Source of the DNA: Desulfuromusa sp.
GTDB lineage: Bacteria; Desulfobacterota; Desulfuromonadia; Desulfuromonadales; Geopsychrobacteraceae
Assembly: GCA_016744595.1 (NCBI GenBank)
Contig: JADGEB010000031.1
Coordinates: 1 to 39,459, forward strand
DNA: 39,459 nt
Direction of reading: 5' to 3'
Below, in pieces: positions 21,855-29,794 of the stretch. Made by a program: the position numbers and the translations under genes. How positions within the stretch are numbered: the stretch's first letter is position 1; every line of letters begins with the position of its first letter. The notes under the pieces were generated by a model that was given only the letters and a program-made list of their open reading frames with translations, did no database searches and was not told the origin of the DNA.

Positions 21855-22157
21855 ACCGCTTTAGATTGGCTTGCCAAGAACGAGTTTGATTTGATTCTGA
21901 TGATCAACATGGACGGATTTACAGCTAGCCGTGTAATCAGGCAATGTGAAACGGTAAATTTACTGGTACTGAATTATACGAGCAAATTGGTTCAGAATTG
22001 ATGTCACGTTTACAGAGTAAACAACTGCAAATCATTGTCATGGGGGGGGGGGGGAGATTGTCCAGCGGCTGGAATGGATGGTTATCTGGGCAAGCCGTTT
22101 CAGCCTGAACCGATCTATTCCTTGAACAAGGTCATAGCTGCCAACTCTGTAGATTAA
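21855..22157 (+). pseudogene. Remnant of a response-regulator receiver domain
   Basis: Pieces of a receiver are readable on the plus strand. From 21858 one frame reads WLAKNEFDLILM, then NMDGFTASRVIRQ, but the phosphoacceptor segment is missing (LILM runs straight into INMDGF) and the frame stops at about 21998. After a stretch with no clear match, another frame (from about 22053) reads CPAAGMDGYLGKPF, the usual end of a receiver, and stops at 22155-22157. Between them is a run of 13 G (22042-22054). The upstream QIIVM and downstream GDCPAAG are in different frames across it. The tail overlaps the 3' end of the minus-strand gene at 22154. It resembles the second receiver of the nearby hybrid kinases and may be a relic of another copy. 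Confidence 0.6.
22042..22054 (+). repeat. Homopolymer run of 13 G
   Basis: An uninterrupted G13 tract, the only such tract noticed in a moderately AT-rich window. It sits in the receiver remnant between two frames. Slippage in vivo or a sequencing length error are both possible. Confidence 0.9.
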
Positions 22158-22945
22158 GTTCCGCCGCGCTTTTTTAATTCTGCTTCAAATAAGCGTCTTC
22201 GGTTGGGGGTAGTTAGGTAGCTTCCTAGTAGCTGTTTTAGAATGGGAGTGTGGATCTTTGGGAGCCAGAGAGTGAACCATATTTCAGGCGTTTTTTGGTT
22301 TTTTAAGATAGCCATGCGTAGGTTAGGGCGTTGGTTCCAGCGATTGTGTCGTGCAACCATCGAAATAGTTTGTGGACTGGCTGTTGCACTGCGCAGAAAT
22401 TGGTAAATGGCGGCCTCTCTCAGCCGGGGGCTTCCAAGACACACTTCGAACAGTTGCGGGTGACCTTCTTTCATTAGTTCTGCAACAATATTAGTTGTGC
22501 CTCGACGCGCCAGGGTGATTTTGTTCCCTAACGGGCTGGTTGGTATTCTTTGAAAGATTGAGCGTTCTGCAGCCAGTTTTTGATCGGGGGTAACGCCCGG
22601 TAAAAAGCAGAGGTCGAGCAACTCAAACAGGCGGAGTTGTGGCAGCAGATTACGTATGAGGGTTCCAGGTGTTGTTGGGTTTTTGACTAATGCCAGAATC
22701 GTTCGATGATTGAGTATCGTTTTGCGGCCATGGTAGATAGAATTGATTAGAGCTTCTGGAAGATCACGGCGTTTCAGCAGGGTAAGTAAATGATCTTCAT
22801 TGAGGTGTGGATTTTTAAGTAGAGTGTGAAGGATATCTGTATCAGGGTCTAATATTAGCTGGTAGAGTTCTTCCCCACTGGCGGTCAATGCCGACTGGAG
22901 CTTTTTTACATCATCAGGATTAAAGTCCGACTCCCATTTTTCCAT
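22154..22945 (-). CDS. Unrecognised helical-repeat-like protein, partner of the MshEN-GAF gene
   Basis: A protein of about 263 residues that I cannot assign. It has no signal peptide or membrane segment. It is nearly all helix, with repeated leucine-rich units such as ILHTLLKNPHLNEDHLLTLL, TILALVKNPTTPGTLIRNLL and QFLRSATASPQTISMV. Each has a hydrophobic helix, an NP or SP turn and another helix, which looks like an alpha-solenoid (HEAT or leucine-rich-variant type). The C-terminus is basic (RRRLFEAELKKRGG). The frame could begin at a TTG (22963) inside the preceding gene, but the ATG at 22945, 7 bp after that gene's stop, is more likely; neither has a strong ribosome-binding site. Tight spacing behind the MshEN-GAF gene suggests a shared pathway, perhaps as the target of a c-di-GMP reader (inference). 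Confidence 0.7.
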   Translation of the reverse strand: MEKWESDFNPDDVKKLQSALTASGEELYQLILDPDTDILHTLLKNPHLNEDHLLTLLKRRDLPEALINSIYHGRKTILNHRTILALVKNPTTPGTLIRNLLPQLRLFELLDLCFLPGVTPDQKLAAERSIFQRIPTSPLGNKITLARRGTTNIVAELMKEGHPQLFEVCLGSPRLREAAIYQFLRSATASPQTISMVARHNRWNQRPNLRMAILKNQKTPEIWFTLWLPKIHTPILKQLLGSYLTTPNRRRLFEAELKKRGGT

Positions 22946-22952
22946 TATGTTT

Positions 22953-24116
22953 TTAGCCCGCAAGGATTTTGTTTTTTAAGATGAGCAGTTTGAATGACAT
23001 TTCTGCCTTGCTTGCGATATTTTGATATTCGTCTAAATGTTGTCTGAGATTATCAATATCTCCTTGAATATAGAGGATACAGACTAATCTTTCTTGTACC
23101 GTGAGGGGGATAACCAAAACGTCTTGCGGTAATTTGGTGGCAAAGTAGTCTGAAATGATGCAATTTTGTGGAGAATCAATCAGTGGTCCTAAATAATGAG
23201 AGCGACTTGATGCAACCAAACCGAATACAGAATGGTCTTGCAGTGAAATGATAATCTGTTCAAAGGGTTGGTTCCTGTTTTCAACCGCAGCCAACCAGCC
23301 ATTTACTGTCTCCTTGCGAACCATCAGTAGTGCACATTTTGGAAAGTCAGCATTAATATAAGTGATAATGGCTTTGGCAATATCGTCCCGATCTTGTGCA
23401 ATTGATAATTTCTGGTACAAATCCGTGGTGTTTTTCTCTGCTTTTCTGTCTGGTTCACTCCAATAATAATTTGAGCTTTCCTCGTCTTCTGCTGCATGGG
23501 AGGTATCCCCAAGCAAAGGCCAAGCGGATACATCGGCAGAGCTGTTATTGGACTCTTTATCTGCATAGAGTGATGTTTGTGGTTTGCTTTTCTGTGCAGC
23601 CTGCATTCTTCGGTTAATTTGTCCGGATAAGGTTTTGTAGCGTGGTGTGAGCTGCAGGCCATAATGTTTATTTAGTGCTAACATGAGACGGACTTCTGGA
23701 ATTGCCAAGGGGATAATAATATGATCCAGCTGGAAGGAGAGCTCATCTATATTAGAGAGGTTAGTTGTTTCATTTAGTGCGACAAACAGCTTTTTCCCAT
23801 CTTTATGGTACGGAACGACTTGATATTTCAGGGCAGTTTTTTTGCTGATGAGGTTTAGCACTGAATTGGGTACTTTCATTAACAGTTCAGGTTTGATGTA
23901 ATGACGTTTCAATTGTTGGCTGAGGATTCTTGCCAGTTGTTTTTCGTCAATCAATCCTAATTCAATCAGGCTGGTTCCGAGTTTTCCTCCATAGAGACAT
24001 TGGTACTCTATTGCCTCACAAAGTTGTTCTGAATTCAACAGCCCTGCTGCTTGAAGATGCTCTCCCAGGCGGCGTTGTGAAGCGCCTAAAGTTGATTGAT
24101 GATCTGTTGATATCAA
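22953..24116 (-). CDS. MshEN (GspE N-terminal)-GAF-like protein, putative c-di-GMP receptor
   Basis: A protein of about 387 residues. Residues 16-68 contain two consecutive 24-residue motifs, RLGEHLQAAGLLNSEQL..Q (16-39) and KLGTSLIELGLIDEKQL..Q (45-68), separated by five residues. This is the tandem motif by which MshEN domains bind c-di-GMP. The rest of the T2SSE_N fold follows to about 160, then a low-complexity linker and a GAF-like domain (about 240-380). The ATPase part of GspE/PilB is absent, so this is a stand-alone reader rather than a secretion motor. The frame is open 24 codons further, but TTG at 24116 sits five bases after AGGGAGGGA (24121-24129) and is the likely start; the upstream hydrophobic stretch is then noncoding. 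It is cotranscribed with the helical protein at 22154. Confidence 0.8.
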   Translation of the reverse strand: MISTDHQSTLGASQRRLGEHLQAAGLLNSEQLCEAIEYQCLYGGKLGTSLIELGLIDEKQLARILSQQLKRHYIKPELLMKVPNSVLNLISKKTALKYQVVPYHKDGKKLFVALNETTNLSNIDELSFQLDHIIIPLAIPEVRLMLALNKHYGLQLTPRYKTLSGQINRRMQAAQKSKPQTSLYADKESNNSSADVSAWPLLGDTSHAAEDEESSNYYWSEPDRKAEKNTTDLYQKLSIAQDRDDIAKAIITYINADFPKCALLMVRKETVNGWLAAVENRNQPFEQIIISLQDHSVFGLVASSRSHYLGPLIDSPQNCIISDYFATKLPQDVLVIPLTVQERLVCILYIQGDIDNLRQHLDEYQNIASKAEMSFKLLILKNKILAG

Positions 24117-24120
24117 AGTT

Positions 24121-24129
24121 TCCCTCCCT
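24121..24129 (-). promoter_or_regulatory. Strong ribosome-binding site fixing a TTG start
   Basis: AGGGAGGGA on the minus strand, ending about five bases before the TTG at 24116. It decides the start of the MshEN-GAF gene against the open extension to 24188. Confidence 0.7.
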
Positions 24130-24267
24130 AGAACTATTATATATACAAAATTTAACAAATATTTGCAAAAATAGGTAAATTGTTTCATTGTTTGAAATAG
24201 ACTTACTGATTGTATTAGTAGGTCATATATTGAACTTTTACTTTTTTTGATTTTATCGGGATTAAAA

Positions 24268-25191
24268 ATGATTTTTACAAAACAGCCATTACTTATTTTT
24301 GATGGTGCGTGTGGAACCAGCTTGCAATTAATGGATATAACTGAAAATGACTGGTCGGGGTGTGAGGGGTGTAATGAGGTTCTTAATCTTTCAGCCCCCA
24401 GGCATATTGTCGAGTTTCATAAAAGTATGCTCGATGCTGGAGCCATGGTGTTAGAAACAGATACCTTTGGTGCTTCACGAGTAGTCCTTGCTGAGTATGG
24501 CTTGCAAGACAAAGTGAGGGAAATTAATATTCGCGCAGTTGAAAATGCTCGTTTGGCAATTGCAGACAGGGTAGATAAATATATTGCTGGGTCGGTCGGG
24601 CCAGGCACGAAGCTACCATCCTTGGGACATATTGAGGTGGCTGAATTAGCCACGGCAACGCGGGAACAGGTGGAAGCCTTGTTGGAAGCCGGGGTCGATT
24701 GTCTGATAGTCGAAACGTGTCAAGACTTGCTGCAAACCAAAACGGCTCTGATTGCTGCGTTTGAAGTTCTGGATCGCTCTGATTATGATATTCCCGTGAT
24801 GGCCTCTGTCACGATTGAACAGCAGGGAACCATGCTGGTTGGTTCTGATATTGCTGCGGTTGTTGCAACTTTGGAACCGTTTCCATTGTTCTCGTTGGGG
24901 CTCAACTGTGCGACTGGTCCGCAGGATATGATGTCGCATGTCAAATATCTGAGTGAAAACTGGCCGCAACGTATTTCAGTGATACCGAATCAGGGGTTGC
25001 CGGAAGTGGTAAATGGACAAACCCACTATCCCTTGAGTCCAGAAGACTACGCAGAACAGATGTATCAGTTTGTTATCAAGCAAGGGGTCAGTATTGTCGG
25101 CGGCTGCTGTGGTACCAGCCCTGCTCACATTTCTGCGCTATCGAAACGCCTTGCTGGTGTTCAGCCTAAAAATAGGGAGGTGTTGGTATGA
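24268..25191 (+). CDS. Methionine synthase, homocysteine S-methyltransferase subunit (split MetH)
   Basis: A 307-residue zinc-dependent homocysteine methyltransferase domain, equivalent to the N-terminal module of MetH. It shows the barrel start FDGACGTSLQ, VLETDTFGAS, the first zinc cysteine in LGLNCATGP and the paired zinc cysteines in GGCCGTSPAHI. It transfers the methyl group from methylcobalamin to homocysteine. An in-frame TTG lies at 24247, but the ATG at 24268 has GGGA six bases upstream and is preferred. The stop overlaps the next start by 4 bp (ATGA); that gene carries the folate, B12 and reactivation modules. The two together make one complete methionine synthase. Confidence 0.9.
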   Translation: MIFTKQPLLIFDGACGTSLQLMDITENDWSGCEGCNEVLNLSAPRHIVEFHKSMLDAGAMVLETDTFGASRVVLAEYGLQDKVREINIRAVENARLAIADRVDKYIAGSVGPGTKLPSLGHIEVAELATATREQVEALLEAGVDCLIVETCQDLLQTKTALIAAFEVLDRSDYDIPVMASVTIEQQGTMLVGSDIAAVVATLEPFPLFSLGLNCATGPQDMMSHVKYLSENWPQRISVIPNQGLPEVVNGQTHYPLSPEDYAEQMYQFVIKQGVSIVGGCCGTSPAHISALSKRLAGVQPKNREVLV

Positions 25192-27617
25192 AAGCCTCTG
25201 TTGCCAGCCTTTATCAGTCCGTTGAATTTCACCAAGAAATACCGCCACTGTTGATCGGTGAGCGTTGTAATCCGAACGGCTCTAAAGCATTCAAGGAGGC
25301 ACTGTTAGCAGAAGATTGGGATGCCTGTCTCAAGGTTGCTCTCGACCAGGAAGCTCGTGGCGCTCAGGTTCTTGATCTATGTGTTGCTTACGCTGGGCGA
25401 GATGAAGTGGCAGATATGCTTCAATTGACGAAACTCTGTGCTGGATCCTGTAAAGCGCCGTTGATGTTTGACTCAACCAGTCCAGATACCCTTGAATTAG
25501 TTTTACCTCTCTATCCTGGCCGAGCAATCATCAATTCGATCAATCTGGAAGATGGCGGTGCCAATCTGGATCGCATCTGTCGTCTGGCTAAGAAATACGG
25601 TGCGGCGGTGGTGGCATTAACTATCAACGTCGAGGGGATGGCATTGACGTGCGACAAGAAGTTAGCCGTTGCCAAAGACATTTATGATCTGGCGGTTAAT
25701 AAGCATGGTTTACGGCCGCAGGATATCCTTTTTGATCTGCTGACATTTACCGTTGGTTCCGGTGATGAAACCATGCGTGATGCCGCGATTGAAACTCTTA
25801 ATGCGATCAAGCTGGTTAAGCAAGAACTGCCCGGTGTCGGCTTTACCTTGGGAATCAGTAATATCAGCTTTGGTCTGCGTCCAGCTGCACGTAAAGTTCT
25901 TAACTCAATCTTCTTGCACGAAGCGGTTGAAGCTGGGCTGAATACCGCGATTGTTGATGCAGCTAAAGTTCTTCCCTACGCAACAATCAGTGAGGAAGAT
26001 CGTAAGATTTGTTTTGACCTGCTCTTTAATCGTCATCCAGAGGCTTTAATGGCTTTTATCGATTATTTTGAACAAGCTGTTGAACAAGATGATAGCGAAA
26101 GTGAAGAGTCCTTTTCGTCTGAGGAACTTTTGCGCCAAAAGATTCTTAAGGGGGATAAAGAGGGGTTGGATGATCTCCTTACAACTTTGCGTGGACGTTG
26201 GCAGCCCTTGGATATCATTAACAATCTGTTGGTTCCAGCGATGCGTGAGGTTGGCGAGCTGTTTGGTCGTGGTGATCTGCTGCTGCCGTTTGTGCTGCAA
26301 TCTGCAGAAGCGATGAAACAGAGTGTTGTTCTGCTGGAACCCTACATGGAAAAGCTTGCCGATGATGGCCGAACTTCGGTGCTGCTTGCGACTGTGGCTG
26401 GTGATGTCCACGATATCGGCAAAAATCTGGTTGATATTATTCTCTCCAATAACGGTTACAAAGTTCACAACATCGGGATTAAGGTGTCTGCAGAAGAGAT
26501 TATTGCCAAAGCTAAAGAGTTGCAGGTTGATGTGATTGGCCTATCCGGACTGCTGGTCAAGTCGGCACTGTTGATGAAAGATAATTTGAGCCAGTTTCAG
26601 GCTGTGGGACTGACACAGCCGGTTCTTCTGGGTGGGGCAGCTTTGACAACCAAGTTTGTTGCGGTTGATTGTGCACCGAATTACCAACAACCTGTTGCTT
26701 ATTGTGCCGATGCTTTTGCCGGTTTGAAAGCAATTCGTGATTTTGAAACTGGAAAATTGCTATCAACCCAATGGGAAGAAAGTAGCGTTGCTAAAAACCG
26801 ACCTGGCCCACAACAAGAAGTTTTGGATCGTTCCTTCAGTCCACCGGTTGTCCCCTTTGTTGGTCGTAAGTTGGTCACTGATATAGATGCAGAAAAGTTA
26901 TTCAGTTACCTCAATGAAGCAGCGTTGTTTAGAGGTCGCTGGGGATATCGACGTGGAAAAATGTCGAAGGAAGGCTATGCCGAGTTAACCATCAACACCG
27001 TTCAGCCTCTTTTTCAACGGTTAAAAGATCAATCTCTTAATGAAGGTTGGTTGCAACCGAAAGTGACATACGGGTATTTTGATTGTGTCAGTCAGGGGGA
27101 TAGTTTGCTGATCAACAGTGACTCAGGTGAAAAGGTGTTCAGTTTTCCGCGTCAAACAAATGCTCCAGGTCTTTGCATTGCCGATTACTTACGTAATGCA
27201 GAAGAAGGTGGTGATAAGGTTGGTTTTTTCGTTGTCACTCTTGGCCATCAGTTAGCGGAAAAAACCAAGCAACTTTACGAATCGGATAGTTACCACGATT
27301 ATCTGATGCTGCATGGGCTTGGGGTTGAGCTGACCGACGCACTGGCTGAATATTGGCATGAAAAAATGCGGGTAGAAATGGGAATACAACAGGTACGTGG
27401 TGATATGTGCGCCTATGTTGCACAGGGTTACCAAGGATCACGCTATGGATTTGGTTATCCTTCCTGTCCTGATTTGGGAGCGCATGGTTCACTGTTTGAA
27501 ATGCTACAGCCTGAAGAAATTGGAGTTACCCTGACTGAATCCTTTGAAATGGTTCCAGAGATGAGTACCTCGGCAATTATTGTACACCATCCGCAAGCCA
27601 AATATTTTGCGGTGTAA
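25188..27617 (+). CDS. metH: Methionine synthase, folate/B12/reactivation subunit (split MetH)
   Basis: An 809-residue protein with the remaining MetH modules in order. The methyltetrahydrofolate (pterin-binding) domain is at about 15-285, starting LLIGERCNPNGSKAF. The helical B12 cap is at about 310-390 (LVPAMREVGELFGRGDLLLPFVLQSA is its core). The B12 Rossmann domain is at about 395-515, with DVHDIG, whose His408 is the lower cobalt ligand, and GLSGLL. The AdoMet-dependent reactivation domain is at about 555-809, with RGRWGYRRGK and the YGFGYPSCPD loop. It supplies methylcobalamin to the homocysteine subunit encoded immediately upstream with a 4-bp overlap. In E. coli the same modules form one chain of about 1,230 residues; here the split falls exactly between the homocysteine and folate modules. 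No module appears damaged. Confidence 0.92.
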   Translation: MKASVASLYQSVEFHQEIPPLLIGERCNPNGSKAFKEALLAEDWDACLKVALDQEARGAQVLDLCVAYAGRDEVADMLQLTKLCAGSCKAPLMFDSTSPDTLELVLPLYPGRAIINSINLEDGGANLDRICRLAKKYGAAVVALTINVEGMALTCDKKLAVAKDIYDLAVNKHGLRPQDILFDLLTFTVGSGDETMRDAAIETLNAIKLVKQELPGVGFTLGISNISFGLRPAARKVLNSIFLHEAVEAGLNTAIVDAAKVLPYATISEEDRKICFDLLFNRHPEALMAFIDYFEQAVEQDDSESEESFSSEELLRQKILKGDKEGLDDLLTTLRGRWQPLDIINNLLVPAMREVGELFGRGDLLLPFVLQSAEAMKQSVVLLEPYMEKLADDGRTSVLLATVAGDVHDIGKNLVDIILSNNGYKVHNIGIKVSAEEIIAKAKELQVDVIGLSGLLVKSALLMKDNLSQFQAVGLTQPVLLGGAALTTKFVAVDCAPNYQQPVAYCADAFAGLKAIRDFETGKLLSTQWEESSVAKNRPGPQQEVLDRSFSPPVVPFVGRKLVTDIDAEKLFSYLNEAALFRGRWGYRRGKMSKEGYAELTINTVQPLFQRLKDQSLNEGWLQPKVTYGYFDCVSQGDSLLINSDSGEKVFSFPRQTNAPGLCIADYLRNAEEGGDKVGFFVVTLGHQLAEKTKQLYESDSYHDYLMLHGLGVELTDALAEYWHEKMRVEMGIQQVRGDMCAYVAQGYQGSRYGFGYPSCPDLGAHGSLFEMLQPEEIGVTLTESFEMVPEMSTSAIIVHHPQAKYFAV

Positions 27618-27622
27618 TTCGT

Positions 27623-27672
27623 AAAATCCCTTCAATTCCCCTTCGCTAAAGGGGAGTTTGAGGGGATTTTTT
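27623..27672. terminator. Long nested hairpin after the methionine synthase genes
   Basis: Outer arms AAATCCC and GGGATTT enclose TTCAA/TTTGA-type arms and an inner stem TCCCCTT / AAAGGGGA with a tetraloop, followed by a T run. It can end the metH transcript. The CCCCTT/AAGGGG design also looks like a dispersed intergenic palindrome. Confidence 0.7.
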
Positions 27673-27700
27673 CATTTATCAGCATAGAAAAGGCTCAAAT

Positions 27701-27859
27701 ATGCGTTATATTTGTACTTGTTGTGGTTATGTTTATGACCCTGAAAAAGGCGATTCGATGAACAAAATTCCAGAAGGGGTTGAGTTTGATGATTTGCCAG
27801 AAAGTTGGGTCTGCCCACTTTGTTATGCAGAATGTGACAAATTTGATCTTTTGGATTGA
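27701..27859 (+). CDS. Rubredoxin-like protein
   Basis: A 52-residue iron protein, too short for many ORF cut-offs. It opens with MRYICTCCGYVYDP, giving the first CxxC-G-Y knuckle (Cys5, Cys8). It has the PEGVEFDDLPESWVCPLC segment with the second knuckle (Cys38, Cys41). Length and spacing are those of rubredoxin, a one-electron carrier common in anaerobes and used in oxygen or superoxide defence. Two positions are unusual: the residue after the last ligand is Tyr instead of the common Gly, and an extra cysteine (Cys45) stands near the usual Lys position. An AAAAGG ribosome-binding site precedes the ATG. Its electron partner is not evident nearby. Confidence 0.85.
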   Translation: MRYICTCCGYVYDPEKGDSMNKIPEGVEFDDLPESWVCPLCYAECDKFDLLD

Positions 27860-27880
27860 AATTTAATAAGGTTTGATTGA

Positions 27881-29131
27881 ATGGCTGCATATGAATTGCA
27901 ATCGGTTCCTGCAACATTGAATAAGATGAAGATGCTTTTCTGGCGATTGGATTTGTCGAAGCGCTCTTTTGTCAATTTGAACGACTGTACTGTTAGTGTC
28001 CTGGGGCTGGAAAATTATCGATTTTTCAAAGACCGGGAGTACCGTGAAAGGCTCCTCTTTCCCGATGACCGACTCTTGATGGAGCGTGCCATGTCCAATA
28101 TCAATGAGCGTGTTCCAGTACGGTCTGTGTTTCGTATCCAATGTGACAACACAATATATTGGTTTAAATTGACGGGCTGGCCAACGAACGATTACCGCTA
28201 TTACGAAGGTGCTGTTGAGGAAATTACCGAACATATTGTTTGGTTGAAAAATATCTTCGATCAGCAAAACCGACGTTTATTGCATGTTGCAGAAGATAAT
28301 TATCCCGTTGCTTTGTTTTCTGCTCAGGGGCAAAAACTATTAGATGCTAGTAATCTCTTCCAGCAGCTCATGAGGATTGATCTGTCATCAGACAGCACAT
28401 ATTGCCTCGATGCTTTGGTTGACGGTGATCTGAAGCTTCCTCAGATTGTTGAACATCTGTTGCTGGATCGGCGCTTGATTCTTGAGCTCTTCCTCACTGC
28501 TGGAAATGCTATTCGGGTTAAAGCTATCTGTCAGTTTATATATTTCGTACACGACGGAGAAGGTTATATTCGTTTAGCTGTGATTGACCTGGTCGATCAA
28601 TCATCTAGTCCGCTTCCCAGGGTTGAAAAACCGGTTATTAATCAGCAGGTCTCTCAGGTTTGTGCTGATTTATCTCAGTGTGGCTCGATAGAGGAGATGT
28701 TGGATCGTATCTATCAAGAACAAAATTTGTTTCCAAATATGGATGTGGTTATGTTTTCTGATATTTATGCGCGGAAAAATAAAGTTTTTGTTTATTCAAA
28801 GGGAAATATGCAAGAACCACTGCAGCCCGGTAGTCAATATCCGTACACTGGAACAATTGCTGAAAACATTGAAAAAGAAAATCTTGAATATCTGATTGTT
28901 GACGATACACAAAGTAGTATTAAGGCGATTGACTGGATGTTATTTGTTCCTAAAGGTCTTTATTCCTATGTCGCCAAAGCTCTTTATGTGCGTGGTGCCA
29001 TGCGGACTGTCTTAATTCTCTGTTCAAAAAAGAAAAATGCTTTTTCAGAAGATCAGATGAACGATGTGACCTCAATTGCAAAAGCTTTTCATCAACGGTT
29101 GAAGCAATTACGTAAAGGGGCTAAGACTTAG
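27881..29131 (+). CDS. PAS-PAS-GAF-like sensor protein without output domain
   Basis: A 416-residue soluble protein. Residues about 15-130 look like a PAS_3-type domain (LLFPDDRLLMERAM, FRIQCDNTIYWFKLTGWP). About 135-240 is a second, weaker PAS-like segment (AEDNYPVALFSAQGQKLLDAS). About 250-410 looks GAF-like (QVCADLSQCGSIEEMLDRI, then MRTVLILCSKK and FSEDQMNDVTSIAKAF). No kinase, GGDEF, EAL or DNA-binding region follows. It may be a receptor-type adaptor working through partners; this is inference. It begins 21 bp after the rubredoxin stop and ends before a hairpin at 29163. Domain assignments are by pattern only. Confidence 0.6.
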   Translation: MAAYELQSVPATLNKMKMLFWRLDLSKRSFVNLNDCTVSVLGLENYRFFKDREYRERLLFPDDRLLMERAMSNINERVPVRSVFRIQCDNTIYWFKLTGWPTNDYRYYEGAVEEITEHIVWLKNIFDQQNRRLLHVAEDNYPVALFSAQGQKLLDASNLFQQLMRIDLSSDSTYCLDALVDGDLKLPQIVEHLLLDRRLILELFLTAGNAIRVKAICQFIYFVHDGEGYIRLAVIDLVDQSSSPLPRVEKPVINQQVSQVCADLSQCGSIEEMLDRIYQEQNLFPNMDVVMFSDIYARKNKVFVYSKGNMQEPLQPGSQYPYTGTIAENIEKENLEYLIVDDTQSSIKAIDWMLFVPKGLYSYVAKALYVRGAMRTVLILCSKKKNAFSEDQMNDVTSIAKAFHQRLKQLRKGAKT

Positions 29132-29162
29132 TTTTCCAAGGGTTTAAAAATATTTTGTTTTG

Positions 29163-29192
29163 ACGGGCTGTGAATTAAATTTCATAGCCCGT
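29163..29192. terminator. Hairpin between convergent genes
   Basis: ACGGGCT (29163-29169) pairs with AGCCCGT (29186-29192). Four inner A-T/G-C pairs and one G-T pair extend it to about 12 bp around a six-base loop. The T run is short. It is placed to end both the PAS-GAF gene and the convergent AMMECR1 gene. Confidence 0.6.
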
Positions 29193-29732
29193 TTATTCGT
29201 GGATTATCTGGCCACTAAAAATATAGATTTTAGTTTCTTGATGCTGCCACATGTCTTCTGTAAGTCCTGCCTTGATACACGTTTGTTGGAGAAACATCTC
29301 TCGATCCCAGCCATATTCAGTGGCAACTTGTGGTAGTAGCACCCCGCGGTTGTGACCTTTGATGATATAGATTCCATGGGTACCAACTTCAATCAAATTG
29401 GTGTCACTAATTTGTTTTAGAGGCGATAAAATGGTAATTTCAAGATTGAAATTACTCAACTCATCTGGCTGCATCGGTTGGAAGCGCGGATCTTGACTTG
29501 CTGCAGCGACAGCCATTGTTGCAACTTCCTGAAACAAAGGTTGTTGTGACTGGAAATTTCCGATACAACCATGTAAGTGACCCTCCTGTGTAATTGTTAC
29601 AAAACAGCCAGAGTGTTCATTGAGGGCTTTTTCTTCTCTTGGTGCCGGGTTATAATCCACTTTTTTAACTTGCTGAGTAATTGCATCACGAGCAATTTTC
29701 AACAAAATTGTCGCATCAGTTCTGGAAAGCAT
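29193..29732 (-). CDS. AMMECR1-domain protein (AmmeMemoRadiSam system protein A-like)
   Basis: A 179-residue soluble protein of the AMMECR1 family. Family features are GCFVTITQEGHLHGCIGNF near the middle and AASQDPRFQPMQPDEL, followed by LEITILSPLKQI. The human family hallmark LRGCIG reads LHGCIG here. The molecular function is not established; bacterial members often neighbour a Memo-like and a radical SAM gene, but neither is seen in this window. The ATG at 29732 has AAGGAG at a good distance and is preferred to the TTG one codon upstream. It is divergent from the TPR lipoprotein gene. Confidence 0.85.
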   Translation of the reverse strand: MLSRTDATILLKIARDAITQQVKKVDYNPAPREEKALNEHSGCFVTITQEGHLHGCIGNFQSQQPLFQEVATMAVAAASQDPRFQPMQPDELSNFNLEITILSPLKQISDTNLIEVGTHGIYIIKGHNRGVLLPQVATEYGWDREMFLQQTCIKAGLTEDMWQHQETKIYIFSGQIIHE

Positions 29733-29794
29733 CAAAACTCCTTCAAATATTAAGGGTGATGGATTTGAAATGCTGTCGGTACGGGAGTTTTATT

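Noticed and set aside
22042..22054. G13 run as a phase-variation switch
   Set aside because: Other damage in the same receiver (lost phosphoacceptor, internal stop) means changing tract length alone would not restore a gene.
24117..24188. N-terminal membrane segment on the MshEN-GAF protein
   Set aside because: The hydrophobic stretch lies upstream of a very strong ribosome-binding site and TTG start, and overlaps the promoter region of the divergent metH genes.
29681..29794. Longer N-terminus for the TPR protein
   Set aside because: It covers the start and leader of the opposite AMMECR1 gene; the TTG at 29795 with GGGAG gives a proper lipoprotein signal.
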